A DNA stretch of 29,586 nucleotides, taken from contig CAMUFS010000004.1 in the NCBI GenBank assembly GCA_947088195.1, positions 1-29,586 of the forward strand. Direction: 5' to 3'. This document shows, one piece after another, positions 8,156 through 15,803 of this stretch (the stretch's first letter is position 1; each line of letters opens with the position of its first letter). A model generated the notes under the pieces. It was not told where the DNA came from. It did not search any database and worked only from the letters and a program-made list of their open reading frames with translations. This DNA is from an uncultured Clostridia bacterium (GTDB lineage: Bacteria; Bacillota; Clostridia; Lachnospirales; Lachnospiraceae). Both the position numbers and the translations under genes were made by a program.

Positions 8156-10631
8156 TTTTATCCGCCCCCTGATCCTCAATTTCTGGAATATGTTCTGCTT
8201 CTGCTTCCATTGGTGTCAAATTTGAGGTATCAACCATCGCTTTCACCTCACCTTTTACTACTCCTCGGATAGTCGCGTCCACCATACCTGATACATATCC
8301 TCTTACACGCCCATCAACATACAGCATACCATTTGCATGTTGGATTTTATCAGGCACCTTCATAGTAAAGGCAGTTTTTTCAATAATAATATCTCCTAAA
8401 AGAAGAATCTGAGGCAGAACACCCATTACTAAGAAAATAGAAATAATGGTTCCGCGTCCCAGACAAGTTCCAATGGAGGAAATTACACCATCGGAAGAAA
8501 GCTGGCCAATTAGCACTCCTGCTGCGGCAAGAATGGTTCCTGAGGTGATAATGGTTGGAAATGCCTGATTTAAGGCTTCCACAATCGCCTCCTTAGGTGA
8601 CATTTCCTGCTTTAAGCTTAGATACCGGCTGGAGATCACGATGGCATAGTCGATATTTGCACCCATCTGAATGGAGCTTACCACCAGATAACCAAGGAAA
8701 TACAAGCCCATATTTTGCAGGTATGGGAAGGAGAAGTTCATAAAGATACTTCCCTCAATCACAACAATCAGCAGTACAGGAAGGCCGGCTGACTGGAAGG
8801 TAAAAAATAATATTATAATAACAAAGAGTGCAGAGAGTACACTAATAATAATATTATCTCTCGCAAAAGAGGAGGAGAGATCCAGATTGCTGGTGGAATT
8901 TCCCACTATATAGAAGGAATCTCTGTCATAGTATTTTGCCATCTCATTCTTGACAACATCAAAAAAGGCATACGTTTCTTCTGCTTCTTCTGGCAGATTA
9001 AGATATACCAGCATACGACTGTAATTGTCGGTAGATAACTGAAGCTGTGCGTCGTGAAGCTGTACATACAGATCATCGATCGTCTGCTGCATGTCACTTT
9101 CCAATGTGACATACCCCTTGTCAAGCTCTTGATGTAAAAATAAAAACATATCAATTAATGGCACTTTCGTATTGTCAAGACCACTGATAATCTCTCCGTA
9201 GCTTTCATCATTGACAGCATAGGCAGAATATAGAAGCTTTGCTACCTCATAATCCAGATCCGTAAGCTCAGCAAATTGTCTGGGTGTAAGCGCATCTGTC
9301 AGCACGTAGCCGTCCATTGCCTCTACGCTGGAAAGCCCTAATGTGGATTCTACTTCCTCATATTGGGAGAGTGCCTTTAAGATCTTTCCTTCTGCCTCAT
9401 AATTGCCTGCCGGAACCACTAAGGCAATTAAATTTGTCGTGCCAAATTTATTCTTGATTTTATTGTTGGCAATGGTCTGTTGGCTCTGCTTGGTTGATAC
9501 AATGTTGCTCTGGCTGAATAGATAAGGACAGCGGTTGGAGAAGTAAAATGCTCCAATTACGATAAGACAGAAAATTGGTGGCACAAGAAAACGTGTCTTA
9601 ACGGCCATCTTGCCGATCACGGTGATTTTTGGTACCAGATTTTTATGTACCGTTTTCTCCATTAGATTGTTAAATAAAATTAAGAGTCCCGGCATTAGCG
9701 TAAATACGGATAAAAGACTGAAAATAATGGCTTTTACCAACACTACAGCGAGGTCCTCGCCAATTTTAAATTGCATAAAAGCAAGAGCTGCCATACCTGA
9801 AATGGTGGTTAAACTGCTGGAGGATATCTCTGGTATTGCTTTGCTCAGGGCAATAATGGCAGCCTCTCTGGTCTCCAGTGTCTCTTTTTCCTCAGTAAAA
9901 CGATGACACAAAATAATGGCATAATCGATGGCAAGAGCAAGCTGAAGTACAATAGTAACAGAATCTGAGATAAAGGAGATCGTTCCAAGTAAAAAATTCG
10001 TTCCCATATTTAGAATTGCTGCCACACCAAAGGTAATGAGTAGTACAGGGACTTCTGCATAGGCATGTGAGGTAAATAGAAGCACTGCCACAATAATACC
10101 GACTGCCACAAGGATAACAACCTGCATTTCTTGTGCAAGGTTAGCGGCGCTGTCATTGTCGACCTCACTGGATATATAGACATCATATCCTTTAAGCATC
10201 TCTTTTATCTGCCGCATAGCTAGGATGCTAATCTCATCCTGCGTCTCCCCGTCAAAGGTAATGTCAAATAGCGCGGATGCTTCTTTATAGTGATCCTCCG
10301 TGTCATCGAACACCACACTTGTGACACCATCAATCCCTTCCATATGCATGGCAAGCTCACGTGCATGTTCACAGGAGATATGATCCACCATCACTTGGGC
10401 TGTGCCAAAGGTGATAAATTCCCGATTCATTACGTCAAGTCCCTGTCTTGTCTCTGTAGTTTCCGGCAGGTAGGTGGTGATGTCATTCTCCACATGCACC
10501 CAGTCCTTGGCGATCACACAAAAAATAATTGCAAACACATACAACAGAAAAAATAAATTTCTCTTATCCACAATAAATGTTGCAATTTTAATCATAAAGC
10601 TACTTCCTGACTTCTCTTGTTCCTCACTCAT
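8133..10631 (-). CDS. MMPL/RND family transporter
   Basis: An inner-membrane exporter of the RND superfamily, MMPL branch, about 832 aa. Two similar halves each start with one membrane helix, carry a large extracellular domain (about residues 45-185 and 395-575), and end in a bundle of five helices. The second half holds QMGANIDYAIVISSRYL and the first ALAIDYAIILCHRFTEE, the conserved family segments. The hydrophilic tail is acidic. ATG 10631 was selected because an in-frame GTG at 10667 would lie at or before the predicted transcription start. The RBS AAGGGGA is somewhat far away (12 nt). The overlapping downstream gene encodes an exported coiled-coil protein, a possible extracellular partner. 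Substrate unknown; lipids or hydrophobic compounds are typical of the family. Confidence 0.88.
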   Translation of the reverse strand: MSEEQEKSGSSFMIKIATFIVDKRNLFFLLYVFAIIFCVIAKDWVHVENDITTYLPETTETRQGLDVMNREFITFGTAQVMVDHISCEHARELAMHMEGIDGVTSVVFDDTEDHYKEASALFDITFDGETQDEISILAMRQIKEMLKGYDVYISSEVDNDSAANLAQEMQVVILVAVGIIVAVLLFTSHAYAEVPVLLITFGVAAILNMGTNFLLGTISFISDSVTIVLQLALAIDYAIILCHRFTEEKETLETREAAIIALSKAIPEISSSSLTTISGMAALAFMQFKIGEDLAVVLVKAIIFSLLSVFTLMPGLLILFNNLMEKTVHKNLVPKITVIGKMAVKTRFLVPPIFCLIVIGAFYFSNRCPYLFSQSNIVSTKQSQQTIANNKIKNKFGTTNLIALVVPAGNYEAEGKILKALSQYEEVESTLGLSSVEAMDGYVLTDALTPRQFAELTDLDYEVAKLLYSAYAVNDESYGEIISGLDNTKVPLIDMFLFLHQELDKGYVTLESDMQQTIDDLYVQLHDAQLQLSTDNYSRMLVYLNLPEEAEETYAFFDVVKNEMAKYYDRDSFYIVGNSTSNLDLSSSFARDNIIISVLSALFVIIILFFTFQSAGLPVLLIVVIEGSIFMNFSFPYLQNMGLYFLGYLVVSSIQMGANIDYAIVISSRYLSLKQEMSPKEAIVEALNQAFPTIITSGTILAAAGVLIGQLSSDGVISSIGTCLGRGTIISIFLVMGVLPQILLLGDIIIEKTAFTMKVPDKIQHANGMLYVDGRVRGYVSGMVDATIRGVVKGEVKAMVDTSNLTPMEAEAEHIPEIEDQGADKNEDNNEN

Positions 10632-10668
10632 TTGAATAACCAATCCCCTTTTTCTAACATTTTTCACT

Positions 10669-10696
10669 ATTTTATCACACTATCTTAAATAATCAA
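10669..10696 (-). promoter_or_regulatory. Promoter for the MMPL-GLUG-mrp-spmB operon
   Basis: On the minus strand TTGATT (10696-10691), 16 nt, then TAAAAT (10674-10669), preceded by a TGA that makes it an extended -10. The predicted transcription start is near 10662, which supports the ATG at 10631. Confidence 0.5.
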
Positions 10697-10763
10697 TCTT
10701 ATTACAAAATACTTAACAAACTTCACTAATTTTTTATGGTTTGAAAATCAAAGTGCTTATTTG

Positions 10764-10792
10764 TCTTACTTTAATGGTTTTGTGCATAAAAT
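10764..10792 (+). promoter_or_regulatory. Sigma-E-like sporulation promoter for spmA
   Basis: TCTTACT (10764-10770) is separated by exactly 14 nt from CATAAAAT (10785-10792). In B. subtilis sigma-E promoters have about KMATATT, 14 nt, CATACAAT. The -10 differs at one position and the -35 at two. Transcription would start near 10800, just ahead of AGGGG (10808-10812) and the ATG. In B. subtilis spmA belongs to a sigma-E-controlled operon. Inference from motif only. Confidence 0.45.
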
Positions 10793-10819
10793 GTAAAAAT
10801 CTTTTATAGGGGTATTTGT

Positions 10820-11227
10820 ATGTTAAATTATATCTGGGCGTTTATGATACTTGTTGGGATCGCGTATGCTTCTCTTACCGGAAATATTGAGGCAGTGAGC
10901 AGCGCGGCGCTTGATTCGGCAAAGGAGGCAGTGACATTGTGTATAACCATGCTTGGCATAATGTCTATGTGGACAGGGTTAATGGAGATTGCGCGATCCT
11001 CTGGGATGATAGAGGCAGCCGTCAGAAAGTGCGATCCATTGCTTCATTTTCTCTTTCCGCGCATAGCAAAAACCCATCCGGCAAGAGGATATATTGCAAC
11101 GAATATGATCGCTAAAGACGGATGGATAATAGGACTAAAAATATTATATTTCAAATTGGTTCATCAGCCTTACCATGGCGGCTACCTGTGTTTTTTGTTC
11201 TTCGCTGACCGCGGCTGTCTCTTCTGA
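10820..11227 (+). pseudogene. spmA: spmA 5' part, interrupted (spore maturation protein A)
   Basis: The first 98 codons (10820-11113) encode the N-terminal half of SpmA: MLNYIWAFMILVGI, TGNIEAVSSAALDSAKEAV, LGIMSMWTGLMEIA and FPRIAKTHPARGYIATNMIA, all typical of the family. After codon 98 the reading frame runs into the inserted element and adds an unrelated tail until the stop at 11227, so as it stands the product would be a truncated 135-aa protein. AGGGG precedes the ATG and a sigma-E-like promoter lies upstream. The rest of the gene is at 17075-17401 in the same orientation. No frameshift or stop is present in either half, so the gene is not decayed. It could be restored precisely by excision, making it split rather than dead. 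Confidence 0.92.
11101..11140 (+). other. attL: left junction of the spmA element
   Basis: Host spmA sequence ends in ATGATC, then GCTAA (11111-11115), then element sequence. The element half-site carries TAGGACTAA at 11130-11138, an inverted copy of TTAGTCCTA at 17052-17060 near the right end. The dyad centre predicts crossover at the AA dinucleotide 11114-11115. Confidence 0.75.
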
Positions 11228-12838
11228 GGTCGCTGCATTATTGTCAACCACAGAGGAAACCTGTACAATACTTTCATTTACATTATGCATATGTGCGACA
11301 TCTTCATTGAGTGTCTGAACAATCTGCCCAATCATCTCAGTGGCAGCTTTTGCGTCCTCCATAACATCCTGCATATTGGAGGTGGCTTCATCTGCAATGG
11401 AAATACTTTTATTCATAACTGTGACAGTAGTTGCGATAAGCTCAGAGGTTCTTCTTGCCGCTTTTGCAGATTCATCTGCCAGGTTTTTAACCTGATCTGC
11501 CACTACAGCAAAGCCCTTGCCAGCCTCGCCAGCTCTTGCCGCTTCGATGGATGCATTTAAAGACAACAGGTTTGTCTGGGATGCAATATCCTCGATGGTT
11601 CCAATAATGGTTCCCACCTGTTCCGAGCATTTTCCAATCTCTTCGATTGTGCTTTTTAATTCCTGCATCTTTTGATTTCCCCTTGTCAATGTTAGGCCGG
11701 CCTTGGAAGCGCGCTCTGCGGATTCTTCTGCTTTTTGGGAGCTTTCTTCCATACTGCTTGTCATATCCTTAAATACGGAAATTAATCCTGAAACTTGCAT
11801 AGCCTGTGCCGTACATCCCTTTGCCAGATCCTCTGCAGCGCAGGCGAGCTGCTCAGAGCCTGTGTCAATCTGACCAGAAACATTGCGAATGGTGAGAAGG
11901 GTGTCTCGCATCTGTTCGCCAATTTTTTGGAAGGACTCTTTGATCTCCACAAATTCTCCGACATATTCTTGTTTGATCTGTATTTGATAATTGCCGTTGC
12001 CCATCTGATTTAGTATACCTGTTATCTCTTTTATCATGCTAAGCAAATTGTGCTTCATAAAAGAAATAGCGGCAACCATGCTTCCAACTTCACTTTCATC
12101 CTCCACCATATCAAGCTCTGTGCGGAAATCACCCTGCGCCAATATATTCATCTGATCGGATACCTTTTTAATTGGCTGAAGAAGCTCGTCATTGGAAAAC
12201 CGTATGGTTCTTACTAGCTGAAGAACAACATAAATAAAAGAACCTCCAAAAAGAATCTCGACGATTATCTGCAAGAGCTTAAACATAGAGCAGCTCTCAT
12301 CCTTTCTAGTTAAAATTGTTTGGATGGTGCTATCTGTCATATGGTTAATCTGTTCAACAGTGTTTTCATATTCTGCGCTAAACACACACGACTGTGCAGA
12401 AATAAGATCACCGTTTTGTACAAAAGCGATGGCCTTCTGCTCCAGTGGAACAAGGTTTTCTGACATGGAGGCTATCTGATCGAGGCTTTCCCATTCGGAA
12501 GCAGTAAGTCCGCAGGTCTGTAATACTTCAATCGCTTTTTCTCGATTTTTATCTTCATTCAGCTCTTTCATATAGGCATTATAGTATTCTTGTTTTCCGG
12601 TGACAACATAGGACTGTACCTCAAAGGTCAGTGTTTTTGATCCCAGACGGTATTGGTTTAGCGCCATTGTGGTATCTAGCTGGGTGCTGTACACATTTGA
12701 CATTTCTATGTTAAACACAATAAATCCAAGCAGCAGGATAGCTCCTGTTCCCACTGAAATTAGTGCCTGTCGCACTAATTTTTTAAGCATTGCCGACTGA
12801 CTTTTTCTGCCAGATCTTGTACCATTTCTTTTTTCCAT
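11144..12838 (-). CDS. Methyl-accepting chemotaxis protein (element cargo)
   Basis: A complete 564-aa transmembrane chemoreceptor. TM1 at about 25-43 and TM2 at about 188-210 bracket an all-helical extracellular sensor of roughly 140 residues, resembling four-helix-bundle receptors. A HAMP domain (about 211-270) and a long cytoplasmic signalling coiled coil follow. The conserved hairpin tip IASQTNLLSLNASIEAARAG is at 418-437. There is no C-terminal CheR-tethering pentapeptide; the protein ends LMNQFEI. Such receptors pass ligand signals to CheA through CheW. ATG 12838 was chosen because GGAAAGGTGG lies upstream; longer in-frame extensions would read through the leader terminator. It is the only non-recombinase gene in the spmA element and needs host chemotaxis proteins to act. 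Confidence 0.93.
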   Translation of the reverse strand: MEKRNGTRSGRKSQSAMLKKLVRQALISVGTGAILLLGFIVFNIEMSNVYSTQLDTTMALNQYRLGSKTLTFEVQSYVVTGKQEYYNAYMKELNEDKNREKAIEVLQTCGLTASEWESLDQIASMSENLVPLEQKAIAFVQNGDLISAQSCVFSAEYENTVEQINHMTDSTIQTILTRKDESCSMFKLLQIIVEILFGGSFIYVVLQLVRTIRFSNDELLQPIKKVSDQMNILAQGDFRTELDMVEDESEVGSMVAAISFMKHNLLSMIKEITGILNQMGNGNYQIQIKQEYVGEFVEIKESFQKIGEQMRDTLLTIRNVSGQIDTGSEQLACAAEDLAKGCTAQAMQVSGLISVFKDMTSSMEESSQKAEESAERASKAGLTLTRGNQKMQELKSTIEEIGKCSEQVGTIIGTIEDIASQTNLLSLNASIEAARAGEAGKGFAVVADQVKNLADESAKAARRTSELIATTVTVMNKSISIADEATSNMQDVMEDAKAATEMIGQIVQTLNEDVAHMHNVNESIVQVSSVVDNNAATSEETAAVSEEQKTQVAAMVRLMNQFEI

Positions 12839-12890
12839 AACTAAAACCCCACCTTTCCTGTTTTTGGAATAGTTGCTTTTCTTGTAAGGT

Positions 12891-12916
12891 AAAAAACCCC
12901 ACCACAAGTGGCAGGG
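12891..12916 (-). terminator. Attenuator-like terminator in the chemoreceptor leader
   Basis: On the minus strand CCCTGCCA-CTTG-TGGTGGGG (12916-12897) forms an 8-bp stem with a 4-nt loop and is followed by six T (12896-12891). It lies between the receptor promoter (start near 12949) and the gene (12838). The right arm plus T-run, GGTGGGGTTTT, recurs 50 nt downstream at the ribosome binding site (12853-12843), so the left arm could pair with either copy. This suggests regulation by alternative pairing; the trigger is not known. Confidence 0.6.
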
Positions 12917-12954
12917 ATAAAATATATTGTTCTCTAACACAATTCCTGTGTATT

Positions 12955-12983
12955 ATTATACGAAAAAATTGTAAAAAATGCAA
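12955..12983 (-). promoter_or_regulatory. Sigma-A promoter for the chemoreceptor gene
   Basis: On the minus strand TTGCAT (12983-12978), 17 nt, then TATAAT (12960-12955). Spacing is ideal and the -10 is perfect. The predicted start is near 12949, giving a leader of about 110 nt that contains the terminator hairpin. A dedicated sigma-A promoter (rather than a flagellar sigma-D one) is unusual for a chemoreceptor, though not exceptional. Confidence 0.65.
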
Positions 12984-13009
12984 TACTGGATTGATATAAA
13001 TTCTATGTG

Positions 13010-13041
13010 TTTTGGACAAGTTGACCAAAATATAATATATA
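13010..13041 (+). promoter_or_regulatory. Palindromic operator candidate and promoter of the recombinase operon
   Basis: Positions 13010-13030 form a 21-bp interrupted palindrome: half-sites TTTTGGACAA and TTGACCAAAA around a central G, with only the two A positions off-symmetry. It directly abuts TATAAT (13031-13036). Alternative -10 TATATA (13036-13041) pairs with TTGGAC (13012-13017) at 18 nt. In either case a protein bound here would cover the promoter of the three recombinase genes, so a repressor or recombinase-binding site is plausible. The binder is unknown. Confidence 0.55.
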
Positions 13042-13086
13042 AGCATTTGATGGATTAAAAATATTTTATCGAAAGGGGAGATTTTT

Positions 13087-14448
13087 ATGGATATGTTTTC
13101 CGGTTTTTCTTATACAGCAGATGCATATTATCGTCTATCGCGGGAGGACGGCGATAAGAAGGAAAGTGACAGCATTGCAAATCAGAGGGCTCTTATCAGA
13201 GATTTTCTTGCGGATCATCCTGATATTTGTCTATATAAAGAACGGATGGATGATGGATTTACAGGGATTCATTTTGATCGTCCTGCATTTCAGGAAATGC
13301 TTGTGGATATTGAGTCTGGCAAAGTGAATTGCATAGTGGTTAAGGATCTGTCTCGTTTTGGGAGAGATTATATTGAGACGGGACGTTATCTTGAACAAAT
13401 ATTTCCTCGTCTGGGTGTAAGATTTATTGCTATTAATGATGGCATTGATACAATGTATTCTGATAGAGGGCTTGATGATCTGATGATTCCCTTTAAGAAT
13501 CTTATGAATGAAGCATATTGTCGTGATATTTCTATTAAGATACGAAGCCATCTGGATATTAAGAGAAGGATGGGACAGTTTATAGGCTCATTTGCGCCAT
13601 ACGGATATAAGAAAGCTTTTGAAGATAAAAATCTATTGATAGTAGATAAGGAAGCAGCAAATGTTGTAAGGCAAATCTTTCGGTGGAGGTTGGAGGGAAT
13701 GAGCAGCCTGCGAATCGCGCAGAAGCTAAATCAGATAGGAGTTCTTACACCAATGGGCTATAAGCTTCAAAATGGCGAGAATTTTACCAGCGGTTTTCGC
13801 AAAAAAGAAGCTCTTCACTGGCAGGTGAATAGTGTCAATGCCATATTAAAAAATGAGTGTTATACAGGTGTGCTTCTTCAGGGAAAGACATTCTCACCAA
13901 GCTACAAGGTTCAAAAGAGATTTAAAAATATAGAAAGCAGGTGGTTTCGGTGTGAAAATAATCATCCAGCAATTATTTCAAAAGAAGATTATCTTGCTGT
14001 GTGTGCCTCTTTTGCGCAGGATACCCGCGTTGCACCTGTTATGTCGGTGCTATATCTGCTTTCTGGTTTTGTCATTTGTGCAGATTGTCATGGAGCTATG
14101 ACTAGAAAGACAATTCCGGCAAATGGAAGAAAATATATTTATCTAACCTGTATAGAGCATAAAAATAAGAATGGGTGTGGCAATAGTACAAATTTTTCTT
14201 ATGCAAAGCTTGAACGGCTTCTTCTGCAAGTGATTAATCTTCAGATTTATCTGGATGGTACACTTTGTCAGAGCTTTTCATTTTTTCAGATTATGTACTG
14301 TACAGAGCTGTCAAGAGCTTTGTTGTCCGTATTGATAAAAACAATACAGATATACAACAAAGATAGGGTTGAGATTTTATTTTTATATCAGCCAAGGTGG
14401 AATATATGGGATGGACCGTTTGGAAGAGGAGAATATGGAAATGGCTAG
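13087..14448 (+). CDS. Large serine recombinase 1 of the spmA element
   Basis: A 453-aa site-specific recombinase of the TnpX/TndX class. The N-terminal resolvase domain (about 12-160) has the nucleophile Ser18 in AYYRLSRED and the family segment VKDLSRFGRDYIETGRYLEQ at 85-104. The recombinase DNA-binding domain spans about 170-290 and a zinc ribbon lies at about 330-365 (Cys331, Cys334, Cys355, Cys364). A short helical and strand tail follows. GGGGAG sits 6 nt before the ATG. All catalytic signatures are present, so it appears active. It is the first of three adjacent recombinase genes and overlaps the second. The three are paralogues; which one carries out excision cannot be told. Confidence 0.93.
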   Translation: MDMFSGFSYTADAYYRLSREDGDKKESDSIANQRALIRDFLADHPDICLYKERMDDGFTGIHFDRPAFQEMLVDIESGKVNCIVVKDLSRFGRDYIETGRYLEQIFPRLGVRFIAINDGIDTMYSDRGLDDLMIPFKNLMNEAYCRDISIKIRSHLDIKRRMGQFIGSFAPYGYKKAFEDKNLLIVDKEAANVVRQIFRWRLEGMSSLRIAQKLNQIGVLTPMGYKLQNGENFTSGFRKKEALHWQVNSVNAILKNECYTGVLLQGKTFSPSYKVQKRFKNIESRWFRCENNHPAIISKEDYLAVCASFAQDTRVAPVMSVLYLLSGFVICADCHGAMTRKTIPANGRKYIYLTCIEHKNKNGCGNSTNFSYAKLERLLLQVINLQIYLDGTLCQSFSFFQIMYCTELSRALLSVLIKTIQIYNKDRVEILFLYQPRWNIWDGPFGRGEYGNG

Positions 14449-15766
14449 AATTAGCAGAAAACAGCATAGGATTTTGTCTGATAAGGCTTCGCTTTTCGAG
14501 GGCAAAAGGAATCTTGTCGGGATATATGTAAGACGTTCTGATGTTTGTTCTAATGAGAAGAGAAGAGATTCTATATATAATCAGACTTTATTTTTGAAAG
14601 AGTATGTGAAAGAACATGGGGAGGAGCTTTGTCTGGTAAAGGTGTATTCAGATAGTGGCGCAACGGGCACAAGCTTTGTGCGATCGGGTTGGAATCAAAT
14701 GCTAATAGATATTGAGGCAGGGATCGTTGATTGTATTCTTGTCAAGGATCTCTCACGCATAGGGAGAAATTATATTGAGACAGGAAATTATCTGGAGCAT
14801 ATTTTTCCTCTTCTTGGCGTGCGTGTTATCTCTGTCAGTGAAAACTATGACAGCAATGCTTCTTTTGATCTTGTCATTTCAAATTCTTTGACTAATCTTA
14901 TGAATGAATTTTATGCTAGAGATATATCCAGAAAGACTTCCACGGCAAAGCATACTCTTCAAAAAAAAGGATTTTGTATTGCCAGCACGCCGCCATATGG
15001 CTATAAAAAATCAGAATTAGATCGGCGGAGGCTGATCGTTGATCCAGAATGTGGCAGTATTGTAAAGCAGATTTTTGCTTGGCGTGCAGATGGAAAAGGA
15101 TGTGGCATAATAGCAAATTATCTTAATGTGTTGGCGGTGCCATCACCGGGCTTATATCGTTATCAGAATGGAAATTTGTCTTTTCAGCGATGCTGTCATG
15201 AAAAATGGAAGGCAAAGCATGTGACAGAGATACTGAAAGACTCGGTATATCTTGGACATATGGTTCAGGGAAAAACAAAAAGCAGTTATTTTGTTCAGGG
15301 TGGAAAACAGATTTCGGTTCCAAAAGAACAATGGGTGATTGTTGAGGATATGCAGGAGCCTCTTGCCACGCAAGAACAATTTTTGGCAGCAGCAGAGATG
15401 GCTGAACAAAGCAGAAAAAGACATCAAGATCAATTAGAGAAAAACAAAGATATTCCACATGTGGATCAACCACTTCGAAAGAAAATATTTTGTGGTCAGT
15501 GTGGGAATCGGATGGTAAGAAGAAATAAGGTTAAGAATGGGACGCGGGATTACTTTTATTACTGTGCCGCATCTCAGACAAAGCTGTATTCTTATTGTGT
15601 GGGTACATATATACATGAGATTCCTCTATTGGAAGCTGTGATGGAGGATGCGGGAAAACAGATTGGAAGGCAGGAGTTGCCTTTGGATATGCTTGATGGG
15701 TTAATTGAAAAAATAATTATTTTTTCCTGCAAAGAACGAAAAATTTTCTATACAACAGAAAATTAA
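14441..15766 (+). CDS. Large serine recombinase 2 of the spmA element
   Basis: A 441-aa large serine recombinase. Nucleophile Ser33 lies in GIYVRRSDV, and VKDLSRIGRNYIETGNYLEH is the conserved resolvase-domain segment. The recombinase domain contains PPYGYKKSELDRRRLIVDPE, and the zinc ribbon is FCGQCGNRM ... YYC ... YC. ATG 14441 was taken because GAGGAG ends 9 nt upstream; in-frame ATGs at 14435 and 14411 are possible alternatives. The start lies inside the end of recombinase 1 (8-nt overlap), indicating translational coupling. The gap to recombinase 3 is under 40 nt. It is needed, alone or with its neighbours, for movement of the element, by analogy with CcrA/CcrB and TnpX. Confidence 0.92.
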   Translation: MARISRKQHRILSDKASLFEGKRNLVGIYVRRSDVCSNEKRRDSIYNQTLFLKEYVKEHGEELCLVKVYSDSGATGTSFVRSGWNQMLIDIEAGIVDCILVKDLSRIGRNYIETGNYLEHIFPLLGVRVISVSENYDSNASFDLVISNSLTNLMNEFYARDISRKTSTAKHTLQKKGFCIASTPPYGYKKSELDRRRLIVDPECGSIVKQIFAWRADGKGCGIIANYLNVLAVPSPGLYRYQNGNLSFQRCCHEKWKAKHVTEILKDSVYLGHMVQGKTKSSYFVQGGKQISVPKEQWVIVEDMQEPLATQEQFLAAAEMAEQSRKRHQDQLEKNKDIPHVDQPLRKKIFCGQCGNRMVRRNKVKNGTRDYFYYCAASQTKLYSYCVGTYIHEIPLLEAVMEDAGKQIGRQELPLDMLDGLIEKIIIFSCKERKIFYTTEN

Positions 15767-15803
15767 ATATATAATGATATTTATAATTGATGAGGAGATA
15801 TTT

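Noticed and set aside
12839..12940. N-terminal extension of the chemoreceptor by 34 codons.
   Set aside because: The extension would be read from within the leader terminator and its T-run; the ATG at 12838 has its own binding site and begins a normal cytoplasmic N-terminus.
15774..15803. Earlier start for recombinase 3.
   Set aside because: ATG 15774 lacks a ribosome binding site, whereas GAGGAG stands right before ATG 15804.
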